A stretch of 64,000 nt of DNA from an uncultured Prevotellaceae bacterium (lineage in GTDB: Bacteria > Bacteroidota > Bacteroidia > Bacteroidales > Bacteroidaceae). The DNA is taken from contig CACWWZ010000004.1 of NCBI GenBank assembly GCA_902764705.1, positions 81,569-145,568 of the forward strand, in the 5' to 3' direction. Numbering within the stretch: position 1 is the stretch's first letter; every line of letters starts with the position of its first letter. The notes below the pieces were generated by a model. That model was not told the DNA's origin. It saw only the letters and a program-made list of their open reading frames with translations, and ran no database searches. Below are positions 16,215 to 25,220 of this stretch, piece after piece. Both the position numbers and the translations under genes were made by a program.

Positions 16215-18003
16215 CTTCCTATTGAAGACCTATCTGTGGACGATAGTAGTGTTTGTCTTCGCCAAGGTGGTATTTATGCTCTGTTGTCAGGCTGGGCATA
16301 CGTTTTCCATAGGCGACATGTGGCAGGTGATTATCCATGGTCTGACACTCGACCTCTCAACGGCCCTTTATTTCTCAATTCTGCCATTCTTGTTAGTCCT
16401 CGTCAGTCTATGGCATATAGGCAAGTGGATTAGCATCGTACTCCATATATACTTCGCCATCATCTCCCTGGCTTTCATCCTGGCTTTCGTGGCAGATACC
16501 AGTCTGTACCCTTTCTGGAACTTCAAGCTCGATGCCACTTGCCTACAATATCTGGAAACACCCACCGATGCCATGGCCAGTGTGTCGACAGGATATCTCT
16601 TAGGGAGACTTGCCATTTTAGTCATCTTATCCATACTGGTTTTTCTAGGCTATACGAGACCCAAGACGATTTTTCTGACTGTCAAACATCGCATCGCAGG
16701 GACATTGGCAGGTTTAATCAGCATCCCACTTATCGTCATTGGCATCAGAGGAGGAATAGATGAATCAACAACCAACATCGGACAGGTATATTTCTCGCAA
16801 AACCAGTTTCTGAACCATTCGGCCATAAACCCTGTGTTCAGTTTTCTCGCGTCTTTTGAGAAAACAGCCACCGAGAATACGACATATCATTTTTACACTC
16901 CAAAAGAGATGGCACAGCTCACCAAAGGGCTCTATGACAGTAAAAGCTTGGCTGGCGACACACTGCTGACGACTCAACGCCCCAACGTGGTAGTCATCCT
17001 GTTGGAGAGCTGTGGAAAAATGTTCCAGGGAGTGATGCCGAACCTCTATAAGGCTGCTGACGAGGGAGTCGACTTCACAAACTGTTTCGGCAACAGCTAT
17101 CGCACCGATCGTGGTACGGTAAGTGCACTGAGCGGTTATCTGTCTTTTCCCACTATGTCTGTGATGAAGATGGCAACTAAGGTAGGGCATATCTCCAGCA
17201 TTGCGCGTACGCTGCAGAAAGAAGGCTATGACACAGAGTATCTGTATGGAGGTGACATCAACTTCACAAATATGAAAGGCTATCTGATTAGTACGGGTTT
17301 CGAGAGGCTCTATTGGAAGCAGAACTACACCGTTGACGAGCAGTCCACTGCAAAATGGGGCGTGTGCGATGAAATTACCTTCAAGACACTGAGTGACATG
17401 ATACTGCGCCATGACGATGACAAACCGTTCCTCATCGGCTACTCCACCCTGAGCACTCATGAACCATGGGACGTACCCGTAAAAAAATACAAAGAGAAGC
17501 AGTATAATGGTTTCTGCTACTTAGATCAGTGCATCGGTACGTTCTTAGACACCATACGACAGTCACCACAATGGAATAACCTACTGATTGTTTTTATGCC
17601 CGACCACAGCAGCGACTTCAACGAATACGATGAGCAGCATCCCGACCGGAACCGCATCCCGATGATTTGGACAGGCGGTGCTGTGAAAGAGGCAAAGAAG
17701 TTAGATATGCTATGCAACCAGAGTGACTTTGCCGCCACTTTGTTAGGACAGATGGGCCTCAGCCACGATGACTTCACTTTTAGTCGCGACGTGACTAGCA
17801 ACGCCTACCGATATCCATTCGCCTTACATATGTTTAACAACGGCATCTCCATGACCGATAGTACCGGATTCATGCTCTACGACCTTACCGCTGAGCAGAT
17901 TACCGTCAAAACATCGCCGGATGCTGAGCGCATGGCACGTACTGCAAAGGCAATATTACAGATGGCAGGAGAAAATTTGAAGAAGTTAGATGAAGTAAAA
18001 TGA
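16198..18003 (+). CDS. LtaS-like phosphoglycerol/phosphoethanolamine transferase family protein 1
   Basis: 601 residues from the ATG at 16198, which overlaps the exporter by 17 bases. About five N-terminal membrane helices (LLKTYLWTIVVFVFAKVVFM onward) precede an alkaline-phosphatase-fold sulfatase domain: metal site VVVILLESCGK, nucleophile region TDRGTVSALSG with the candidate catalytic Thr, STLSTHEPWD and MPDHSSDFN. In Gram-positives LtaS polymerises glycerolphosphate; in Gram-negatives relatives add phosphoglycerol or phosphoethanolamine to glycans or lipid A. The active site faces the periplasm. Part of the miaB-exporter operon. Confidence 0.85.
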   Translation: MRCRVNFLLKTYLWTIVVFVFAKVVFMLCCQAGHTFSIGDMWQVIIHGLTLDLSTALYFSILPFLLVLVSLWHIGKWISIVLHIYFAIISLAFILAFVADTSLYPFWNFKLDATCLQYLETPTDAMASVSTGYLLGRLAILVILSILVFLGYTRPKTIFLTVKHRIAGTLAGLISIPLIVIGIRGGIDESTTNIGQVYFSQNQFLNHSAINPVFSFLASFEKTATENTTYHFYTPKEMAQLTKGLYDSKSLAGDTLLTTQRPNVVVILLESCGKMFQGVMPNLYKAADEGVDFTNCFGNSYRTDRGTVSALSGYLSFPTMSVMKMATKVGHISSIARTLQKEGYDTEYLYGGDINFTNMKGYLISTGFERLYWKQNYTVDEQSTAKWGVCDEITFKTLSDMILRHDDDKPFLIGYSTLSTHEPWDVPVKKYKEKQYNGFCYLDQCIGTFLDTIRQSPQWNNLLIVFMPDHSSDFNEYDEQHPDRNRIPMIWTGGAVKEAKKLDMLCNQSDFAATLLGQMGLSHDDFTFSRDVTSNAYRYPFALHMFNNGISMTDSTGFMLYDLTAEQITVKTSPDAERMARTAKAILQMAGENLKKLDEVK

Positions 18004-19952
18004 AGATACAATCTAAAATAACAAGCTATTTTGCGCCATTGGCAGCGCTGCTATGCAACTTGGCCTTAGCGTACGTATTATATTTCTTAGCAAGGATCGT
18101 CTACCTGCTGGTGAATTATAGTTATTTCGAACAGGGGCTTTCATGGTCTCACCTGACAGAACTATTCCGAGGCGGACTGGTCTTTGATACGTCGGCCATC
18201 CTCGTCACCCATATTCCCTATGTCGTATTACTCCTGCTCACCCCATGGCGGAAGCTGGCCCAATGGGTGTATGTTGGCATAAACACCATGGCACTCGCTG
18301 CCAATCTGATCGATAGCGTATATTTCCGCTACACCATGCGTCGTACGACCACAACCGTATTCAGCGAATTCCAGAATGAGAACAATCTCATTGGCGTCTT
18401 CTCAACCGAATTGATTCATCACTGGTATCTGGTAATTCTATTTGCGGTCTCAATCTGGGGCTTATGGAATCTCTACAGAGACCCAGGGGAAGCGAACTCT
18501 GGCAAATGCTGGTGGCGATGGTATCCCTCACAGGTATTAGTTTTGGCAGCCTTGGCACCATTTGTAGTGGCAGGAATCCGAGGCGGCTTTGCCACAGCAG
18601 TAAGACCCATCACCATCTCGAATGCCAATCAGTATGCAAACAGACCTATCGAAGCAGCCCTTGTGCTAAACACACCCTTCTCAATCTACCGTACAATTGG
18701 CAAAGATGTATTTGTAGTGCCCACGTACTTCACCGACCAGAAGGAGCTTGAGGCCATCTATAGCCCGATACACAATCCCAGCCAAACGAACCTGACTAGT
18801 GATTCAATTTTTACTAAGAAGAATGTTGTAGTTCTAATTGTCGAGAGTTTCGGCTGCGAATATATCGGTGCCCTCAACAAGACATTGGAGAACGGACGTT
18901 ACAAAGGTTACACTCCTTACGTTGATTCCCTTATCGCAAAGAGTATCACCTTCAGTCACACCTACTGCAATGGCCGTAAGAGCATTGACGGCATGCCCAG
19001 TATTCTGTCAAGCATCCCCATGTTTGTAGAACCTTTCTTCTTAACACCGGCTTCCATGAACCATGTCAGCGGCATCGCCTCACTATTGGCTGACGAAGGC
19101 TATCAAACCGCCTTCTTCCATGGAGCACAACGGGGTTCGATGGGGTTCCAGGCCTTTTCACGCGCCACAGGCTTTCAAGAGTATTACGGCCGTGAGGACT
19201 ACAATGCAGACACACGTTTTGGAGGAGATGCCGACTTTGACGGTATGTGGGCTATCTGGGACGAGCCCTTCCTGCAATACTATGCCACGAAGATGTCGGA
19301 GATGAAAGAGCCCTTCATGACTGCCGTCTTCACCGCCAGCAGCCATCATCCCTATGCCATCCCCGAGCAATACAAGGATCGGTATCCGGAAGAAGGTCTC
19401 ATCATCCACAAGTGCATCCGTTATACCGATATGGCTATTGGCAGGTTCTTTGAAAAGGCCAGTCATGAGCCTTGGTTCAATAACACCATCTTCGTACTTA
19501 CCAGCGACCATACGAATCTCTCCGACCACGAATTCTATCAGACAGACATAGGCGGCTTCAGCTCACCGATTATCATCTATGAGCCTGGCAATACAGAACG
19601 TCAACCGGAGATACAGGAAAAAGTAGCCCAGCAGATTGACATACTACCGACCATAATGGGAATGTTGCACTATCAGAAACCGTACTTCGCTTTTGGCATC
19701 GATGTGATTAATACTCCCGCAGAAAACACATGGGCAGTCAACTACCTAAACGGTATCTATCAATATGTGAAACATGGCTATGTGCTCCAGTTCGACGGTC
19801 AGCAGGCCAAAGCCGTTTACGCCCTCAGCGACTCGCTGATGAAGCAGGATCTCAAAGGCAAGGTGCTTCAGCAACCACAAATGGAACGCGAGTTGAAGGC
19901 CATCATCCAGCAATATATGGAACGAATGGTCAATGACCGACTTACTCCCTGA
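18000..19952 (+). CDS. LtaS-like transferase family protein 2
   Basis: 650 residues; ATGA overlap with the preceding paralogue. N-terminal membrane helices, then the sulfatase-fold domain: VVVLIVESFGCEY (metal), NGRKSIDGMPSILSS as the nucleophile region, where Ser or the neighbouring residues replace the usual Thr, TASSHHPYAIP, LTSDHTNLSDHEF. It is only distantly similar to its neighbour, so this looks like an old pair with separate substrates rather than a recent duplication. The Ser in place of Thr would be compatible with catalysis in this fold. Likely modifies a periplasmic glycan or lipid. Confidence 0.83.
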   Translation: MKIQSKITSYFAPLAALLCNLALAYVLYFLARIVYLLVNYSYFEQGLSWSHLTELFRGGLVFDTSAILVTHIPYVVLLLLTPWRKLAQWVYVGINTMALAANLIDSVYFRYTMRRTTTTVFSEFQNENNLIGVFSTELIHHWYLVILFAVSIWGLWNLYRDPGEANSGKCWWRWYPSQVLVLAALAPFVVAGIRGGFATAVRPITISNANQYANRPIEAALVLNTPFSIYRTIGKDVFVVPTYFTDQKELEAIYSPIHNPSQTNLTSDSIFTKKNVVVLIVESFGCEYIGALNKTLENGRYKGYTPYVDSLIAKSITFSHTYCNGRKSIDGMPSILSSIPMFVEPFFLTPASMNHVSGIASLLADEGYQTAFFHGAQRGSMGFQAFSRATGFQEYYGREDYNADTRFGGDADFDGMWAIWDEPFLQYYATKMSEMKEPFMTAVFTASSHHPYAIPEQYKDRYPEEGLIIHKCIRYTDMAIGRFFEKASHEPWFNNTIFVLTSDHTNLSDHEFYQTDIGGFSSPIIIYEPGNTERQPEIQEKVAQQIDILPTIMGMLHYQKPYFAFGIDVINTPAENTWAVNYLNGIYQYVKHGYVLQFDGQQAKAVYALSDSLMKQDLKGKVLQQPQMERELKAIIQQYMERMVNDRLTP

Positions 19953-19974
19953 ATTCATCAAAAACAATGAAGCT

Positions 19975-20691
19975 ATGACAACTGTACTCGTGATTCATGC
20001 CAAACACCTGACGGAACGGATGCGACACATGCAACAGCAGTTACATGACTGGCCGGGGGATGTGGTATATATCCAAGACTACGACAAAGGTGAGCTCACC
20101 GACGAAATCATACAGACGTATTTCAAGGCTGGTTGTGAATTGGACAATAAGTCGGGCGCTACCAGTTGTGCCATGAAGCATCTATTGTCATGCAAGTATA
20201 TTGTGGATCATCAGCTGGAGGGGGCACTGATTCTCGAAGACGACATTGTGCTGCGCCCTGGATTCCAAAAGAATTTCGAAAAGACACTTGAAGAAATCCG
20301 TTGCAACTATGCAGACCAGCCCATCTTAATCTCCTACGAAGACTCATCGTTGCAGTTCATACCCCGCTCTCGCAGAGTAAAAGGCCAGTGGCTCTACGAA
20401 GCTCCTCATGGACGGGTACGGTTTAATGGTGCACTCTTCATCAGTCAGAGGGCAGCCAAAGCCATCTGGAATGACGTGACCACGAACAAATGCGATATTG
20501 CCGTCGACCACTATTACATGCATCTTTATGGCAAGGAACTGGTAAAGTTCCTTTGGTGCGAGCCCTGCTTAGCCACCCAAGGCAGTTTCAGTGGTACTTT
20601 CGTCTCTTCCATGGGCCAAATACGCTCGATGGAAGGTCTACGCTGGAAACTGAAATACGCCTACAAACGGTTTATCTACTGGTTCCGATAG
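19975..20691 (+). CDS. Glycosyltransferase family 25 (LOS/LPS biosynthesis)
   Basis: 238 residues from the ATG at 19975; an in-frame ATG at 19933 would add 14 residues overlapping the previous gene. Features of GT25: N-terminal TVLVIHAKHLTERMRHMQQQ, the SCAMKHLLSCKYIVD segment, and ALILEDDIVL with the acidic metal motif. GT25 enzymes usually transfer galactose or glucose to LOS. Last gene of the miaB operon; it meets the fucosyltransferase-like gene tail to tail with a 3-base gap. Confidence 0.85.
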   Translation: MTTVLVIHAKHLTERMRHMQQQLHDWPGDVVYIQDYDKGELTDEIIQTYFKAGCELDNKSGATSCAMKHLLSCKYIVDHQLEGALILEDDIVLRPGFQKNFEKTLEEIRCNYADQPILISYEDSSLQFIPRSRRVKGQWLYEAPHGRVRFNGALFISQRAAKAIWNDVTTNKCDIAVDHYYMHLYGKELVKFLWCEPCLATQGSFSGTFVSSMGQIRSMEGLRWKLKYAYKRFIYWFR

Positions 20692-20694
20692 TCT

Positions 20695-21504
20695 TTACAG
20701 GATATGCTGAAAAAGTTCATCGAAATGTCCAAACGATGATTCTGTCAGCGGTGCCTCACTATTCTTAATCCAATAGAGTGGTGTATCATGATACATCGAG
20801 GCCGTCAGCGAAAACGTACTAGGTGGACCCATCAGATAATCGCATTCTGACAACACATACAAATCCTCAGCAGCATTTCCCTTCGGGAAAATTACTTTCG
20901 TACCTGTAAGTTCGTCATGGTAACATTTCTTGTCGAGTGACGGGTCATTACCGCAGATAAACACAGTGGTATTGGGATGCAAAGCGATAAACTGCCGAAT
21001 CAGTTTCACGAAGACTTCGTCCGTAAAAAAATACTTTCCGTCATACCAAGTGGCATAGTCGCCACGACGGATATGCACGCCCAAACGGCAGGAACCACCC
21101 GTGGTCTCAGCCAGCAAAGGTTCACAAGCCTTTACCACCGATGGCTTGAAGGCAAAGAGGTCGATAATCTCCGACTTGTATTTCAGAAACAGGTCATACC
21201 AGCGGGCCTCCCAACCTACTACAGCGATATGCTTATGGCGAAGCATCTCCTGTTCCTGGGCTGTTATGTCTGCCCCTTCCTCATTGAAGGCAAGCGTGGG
21301 GAACAGTCCCCATTTGGCAGCATACTTGGCAATAGTATAGGTAAGGAAATTGTGATGTTTGGTGTCGCAAATACGGAAAAACTGGAATTTATAGGCAAAA
21401 CGCATTGACATCGTTTCCCTACCATGCTCCCTTCCCCAAGCATAGAAATGTCCATATTGTAAGATGTTGTTACACATCCATCCTGAGCCTTTTACAAATA
21501 TCAT
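20695..21504 (-). CDS. Glycosyltransferase family 11 (alpha-1,2-fucosyltransferase-like)
   Basis: 269 residues. The diagnostic GDP-fucose motif LGVHIRRGDY is present, followed by TTVFICGNDPSLD and DYLMGPPSTFSLTASMY, the donor-site segments of GT11. The N-terminal VKGSGWMCNNILQYGHFYAW replaces the usual GGLGNQLFQ-type loop. Expected to add fucose or a similar sugar in alpha-1,2 linkage to an outer-surface glycan. Last in a minus-strand operon with the acyltransferase and GT4 genes. Confidence 0.82.
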   Translation of the reverse strand: MIFVKGSGWMCNNILQYGHFYAWGREHGRETMSMRFAYKFQFFRICDTKHHNFLTYTIAKYAAKWGLFPTLAFNEEGADITAQEQEMLRHKHIAVVGWEARWYDLFLKYKSEIIDLFAFKPSVVKACEPLLAETTGGSCRLGVHIRRGDYATWYDGKYFFTDEVFVKLIRQFIALHPNTTVFICGNDPSLDKKCYHDELTGTKVIFPKGNAAEDLYVLSECDYLMGPPSTFSLTASMYHDTPLYWIKNSEAPLTESSFGHFDELFQHIL

Positions 21505-21523
21505 ATCATTACATTTTTTTCAA

Positions 21524-22462
21524 TTATTCTTGACCTTCCCTAGGTACAACTTTGCCATCGATGACCTGAAACCGTTCATTAAATTCCTCACGGGTACGCT
21601 TCCAACGATTATGGCTCCAGAGCCAAAGTTCAGGCTGACGACGGATACTAGCCTCCAACATCTGGTGATAGATATCAGTTGCCTCATATTCTTTGAGTTG
21701 TTCTGGTCTACGGGTTATCAACTTGAACTCCGCCTCATAGTAGCCTCGTTTCCTTTGTGTCACTTCAAGGAAGAAGATGGCCTGATGGTTCTTGATGGCG
21801 ATACGTTCCGTGCCTGTCATCACGGGCGTATCGTGATTCAGAAACCAGCACCAGTGATGGATATTGTTCCAATGCGGCACCTGATCGCCCAGATATCCAA
21901 ACACCGTAGGCTGCTGCTTGCGTTTGTATTCAATCGTCTTACGCAGGATATCCACCAAGGGGATGCACTCTGCTCCCCAACGCTCGCGAAGACGAAGGAA
22001 CAACTTGTCGAAAGCTTCATTTTCAAGGGCATGATATAATTGTCCGCACTGGGCTTTCTCCGACACCCACAGCGGCAGCGAGGTAATCCATTCCCAATTG
22101 ATGGTATGGCCCAGATAAACGGCACACGACTGTCCATCGGCAACACACGCATTGACAGCTTCTGTACCCTTGAAAACCATATGACGACACATCTGTCGAC
22201 GACTCATTGTTGTCAGTTTCACCGTCTCAACAAAATAATCACAGAGCCGATGATAGAACTTCCGCTCTATCTCTCGGATCTCAGTCTCAGACTTCTCTGG
22301 AAATGAAGTCGTGAGATTCTGTCGCACCACCTTCACTCGATAGCCAATCAGCCGATATAGAATAAGGAAGACAAAGTCACTGAACATATAATGAATGCAG
22401 AATGGCAACAGCGAGAGCAGATACCAAAGGGCAGACAAAAGATAGTAAACCACTTTGTTCAT
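21524..22462 (-). CDS. Lipid A acyltransferase family protein (LpxL/HtrB-like)
   Basis: 312 residues with an N-terminal membrane anchor and the acyltransferase HxxxxE-type motif in YLGHTINWEW. Further conserved pieces are GYLGDQVPHW and PELWLWSHNRWKR, where the last is the typical C-terminal signature of lysophospholipid acyltransferases acting on lipid A. It would add a secondary acyl chain at the cytoplasmic face of the inner membrane. Overlaps the GT4 gene by four bases. Confidence 0.87.
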   Translation of the reverse strand: MNKVVYYLLSALWYLLSLLPFCIHYMFSDFVFLILYRLIGYRVKVVRQNLTTSFPEKSETEIREIERKFYHRLCDYFVETVKLTTMSRRQMCRHMVFKGTEAVNACVADGQSCAVYLGHTINWEWITSLPLWVSEKAQCGQLYHALENEAFDKLFLRLRERWGAECIPLVDILRKTIEYKRKQQPTVFGYLGDQVPHWNNIHHWCWFLNHDTPVMTGTERIAIKNHQAIFFLEVTQRKRGYYEAEFKLITRRPEQLKEYEATDIYHQMLEASIRRQPELWLWSHNRWKRTREEFNERFQVIDGKVVPREGQE

Positions 22463-23541
22463 TCCTCGTAGACAGTTTTGATTTGGGCGTAAAAATGCGC
22501 GTAGTTCAAATGATCGTCGAAGTCGGCCTTTGCCTGCTTGCCCAACCGCTGACGCAGTGCAGAATCATCAACAAGACGGGCGATGGCCTCAGCAAGGGCC
22601 TGGGCATCGCCAGGAGGCACTAACAGACCATTCTGCCCCTGCGACACATATTCACGTTGTCCACCATTGTTAGTAACGACAACAGGATGACCTTGTGACA
22701 TATATTCCTGCGGGGAAAGCGGACAACCTTCTTGAACGGTTGAGGCTAAAATGCCGAAATCAGCTGCAGCAACATAAGGTAAGACTGGATGGACGAAACC
22801 AGCGAATATGACCATATCAGAAAGGGCATATTCATTTACGAGCTGTTTCAGATGGGTCGTATATTCCTCACTGCCACGACCCACTAATACCAAACGGAGA
22901 GGCTTATCCTTCAACAAGGCAACAGCATCCAACAACGTGTCAAGTCCCTTTTCGGGATCAAGACGTCCGTGAAACATACCAATAACACAATCATCAGGTA
23001 TTTGGAACTTTGTCCTGACATCTGTTGCAGTCACTCCGTCTTGCACTACAACACTCGTATGCACAATCCCAAGTTTGACAGCATCAATAGTTGGTCTGGT
23101 ACTAAGAAACTCTGACTTTGATAATTCCGAATCAAAGACCAAACGATCCAGATGTCTGTAGAGCCAACGATAAAGTATTGTGTTCTTACCCTTACGGGTG
23201 AGATGACGACACATCACCACACGCACCTGCTTATTAGAAGTCAGACACCGGGCATAACAAGCCGTATAGGCATCCTTGAAATTATGAGCATGAATCGTAC
23301 AAGGCCCCACCTTACTGATTACCCTCGCCATCTGCCAAGCACTCCTCACATCGAAGGCTCCTCCCAAGGCCAACGGTAACACCTTCATACCTGCACCTGC
23401 ATATTTCTGGATGATTGCCTCAACGGGTTTGCAGAAAACTGTGACATCTATACCGTCAGCTTGCTGGCGCAGACTCAGGTCATAGACATATTGTTCGCCT
23501 CCGCCCCATTCCTTATTCGATACGATATGGAAAATCTTCAT
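22459..23541 (-). CDS. Glycosyltransferase family 4 (GT-B fold)
   Basis: 360 residues. The N-terminal domain begins KIFHIVSNKEWGGGEQYVYD with the glycine-rich loop, the C-terminal domain holds GMFHGRLDPEKGLDTLLDA, LVLVGRGSEE and EGCPLSPQEYMSQGHPVVV, the donor-binding region of GT4. Retaining transfer of a sugar from a nucleotide donor is expected. First gene of the GT4-acyltransferase-GT11 operon. The -7 box ends 5 bases from the ATG, so the transcript is predicted to have almost no leader. Confidence 0.88.
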   Translation of the reverse strand: MKIFHIVSNKEWGGGEQYVYDLSLRQQADGIDVTVFCKPVEAIIQKYAGAGMKVLPLALGGAFDVRSAWQMARVISKVGPCTIHAHNFKDAYTACYARCLTSNKQVRVVMCRHLTRKGKNTILYRWLYRHLDRLVFDSELSKSEFLSTRPTIDAVKLGIVHTSVVVQDGVTATDVRTKFQIPDDCVIGMFHGRLDPEKGLDTLLDAVALLKDKPLRLVLVGRGSEEYTTHLKQLVNEYALSDMVIFAGFVHPVLPYVAAADFGILASTVQEGCPLSPQEYMSQGHPVVVTNNGGQREYVSQGQNGLLVPPGDAQALAEAIARLVDDSALRQRLGKQAKADFDDHLNYAHFYAQIKTVYEE

Positions 23542-23545
23542 GCTG

Positions 23546-23577
23546 CAAAAGTAACAATTTAATGGCTATTATGCAAA
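23546..23577 (-). promoter_or_regulatory. Promoter of the GT4-lpxL-GT11 operon
   Basis: Minus strand TTTG (23577-23574), 20 bases, TACTTTTG (23553-23546). Expected start of transcription coincides with the ATG at 23541. Confidence 0.75.
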
Positions 23578-23592
23578 TTTTATGCAATATAT

Positions 23593-23623
23593 TTTGTGTA
23601 TTTATTTTTTTGTGCTACCTTTG
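23593..23623 (+). promoter_or_regulatory. Promoter of the licD-like gene
   Basis: TTTG (23593-23596), 19 bases, TACCTTTG (23616-23623): full consensus, divergent from the GT4 promoter. Confidence 0.75.
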
Positions 23624-23647
23624 GCAAGGTAAAACAGAATAATTATT

Positions 23648-24496
23648 ATGGCATCATACGATATTGATACTTTACACGAGCATATCCTACAGATATTATT
23701 GTCTGTAGACAAGGTGTGCCGAGAACACGATTTGACTTACTATTGTTGGGCTGGTACCATGTTGGGGGCCGTACGTCATCAGGGATTCATCCCTTGGGAC
23801 GACGATATGGACATCTGTATGCCTCGTCCTGACTATGACCGTTTGATGACCCATGCTCATGAATGGCTTCCTGCGCCCCTCGAGGCCTTGTCGATAGAGA
23901 CCGATGCCAGCTACCCTGGTGGTTTTGGTAAAATAGTCGATGGCAGTACCACCCTGATAGAGCGTGAGCATAGCGATTATGTGGGTGGTATCTATATTGA
24001 TGTCTTCCCCATTGATGGAATGACCAAGAATAAGCTAGGTCAGAAAATAGCGGTGGCTCGTTATAAGGCGATGGACAAACTGCTCTATTTCCTCCATCGC
24101 GATCCCTATAAGCATGGTCATGGACCCAGTTCTTGGCCTGTGCTGCTGATTCAGAAACTGTTTTCGCACGAATGGGCTCGCAAACAGTTGCGGGCAGCCT
24201 ATCTGGCTTATGACTATGAAACGTCAGCATATGTCCTTGACTATGATGACGGTGTGAATGGTGTGATTCCCAAGACGATGTTAGGCAAACCCCAGCCTGT
24301 TACCTTTGAAGGTCATACCGTGATGGGGGTTGAGCATGCTGATGACTATCTGAGGAATAAGTATGGTGACTATATGGTTGTTCCTCCCCATGACAACCAG
24401 CGCCAGCATAATTTCTTCTATTTGGATTATAATCTGCCGTTCAGGCAGTACGAAGACAAGCGTTCGTTTGTCAATCGCGATAACGTTTCTCAATAA
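23648..24496 (+). CDS. LicD family phosphotransferase
   Basis: 282 residues. The signature WAGTMLGAVRHQGFIPWDDD with MDICMPRPDYDRL is the nucleotidyltransferase-like core of LicD proteins, which transfer phosphocholine or related phospho-alcohols from a CDP-linked donor to surface glycans. A LicC-like nucleotidyltransferase is encoded at 26489-27217, so donor and transferase may belong together, but no choline uptake or kinase gene is in view. Its 3' end overlaps the convergent GT2 gene by 26 bases. Confidence 0.87.
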   Translation: MASYDIDTLHEHILQILLSVDKVCREHDLTYYCWAGTMLGAVRHQGFIPWDDDMDICMPRPDYDRLMTHAHEWLPAPLEALSIETDASYPGGFGKIVDGSTTLIEREHSDYVGGIYIDVFPIDGMTKNKLGQKIAVARYKAMDKLLYFLHRDPYKHGHGPSSWPVLLIQKLFSHEWARKQLRAAYLAYDYETSAYVLDYDDGVNGVIPKTMLGKPQPVTFEGHTVMGVEHADDYLRNKYGDYMVVPPHDNQRQHNFFYLDYNLPFRQYEDKRSFVNRDNVSQ

Positions 24497-25220
24497 TCTT
24501 GGAAACTAGGATGAACTGGTAAACACCTGCCATCATAGCCCGGATAAGGCCACGTGTTCCCATGCGGTAGCCGCCATCCATCACGTATTTCTTGAAAAAA
24601 CGCCAGAAAGGACGCCATAATAGGGCACCCACACCATAGCCTTTGTCTCGCTTTTTCTCCACCTCGTTATCGGTATATTCATTCATCTTTGCCACGTATT
24701 CATGCATGGTCTCGTCCATCATGTGTAGCAGACGGGCTTCTTTCTTGGCTTTCAGTTTTTCCACCCTTCCCTGTACCTTAGGGAATGTATGTACGTATGG
24801 AGGCCATTCCGTTCCTTCGCGTATAAAAAAACGCAGCTGAAAATCGTAGTGGAAGTCACGCACGAACATACTCATGAACATATTCTGACGAGGAATATAG
24901 AATCCTGCAGGGCAATCAGGCTCTGTTATCTTCTGGTAGAGTACCTCACGCAGTTCTGGTGTTACCAGCTCGTCGGCATCAACCACTAATACCCATTTGT
25001 TGGAAGCCGACTGGATGGCAAACGTACGGGCAGGCTCTGCACTTTTGTGATTGGCTTTTGGGAATGTCACCACCTTACAACCATACTGCTCGGCAATTGA
25101 TACCGTGTCATCCGTGCTTTCCATATCACATACCACCACTTCGTCGAAGTCTTTCACCGACTCCAATACTTTGGCGAGATACTGACTGGCATTATAGGTG
25201 TTGATAACGACGGATATCAT
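24471..25220 (-). CDS. Glycosyltransferase family 2
   Basis: 249 residues. GT-A core: ISVVINTYNASQYLAKVLES at the N-terminus, VCDMESTDDT, and the DxD-type motif VVDADE. The C-terminal region (FFKKYVMDGGYRMGTRGLIR) resembles the WaaE/KdtX-type LOS core glucosyltransferases. Overlaps the upstream aminotransferase gene by four bases; convergent overlap with licD. Confidence 0.88.
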   Translation of the reverse strand: MISVVINTYNASQYLAKVLESVKDFDEVVVCDMESTDDTVSIAEQYGCKVVTFPKANHKSAEPARTFAIQSASNKWVLVVDADELVTPELREVLYQKITEPDCPAGFYIPRQNMFMSMFVRDFHYDFQLRFFIREGTEWPPYVHTFPKVQGRVEKLKAKKEARLLHMMDETMHEYVAKMNEYTDNEVEKKRDKGYGVGALLWRPFWRFFKKYVMDGGYRMGTRGLIRAMMAGVYQFILVSKIIEKRYRD

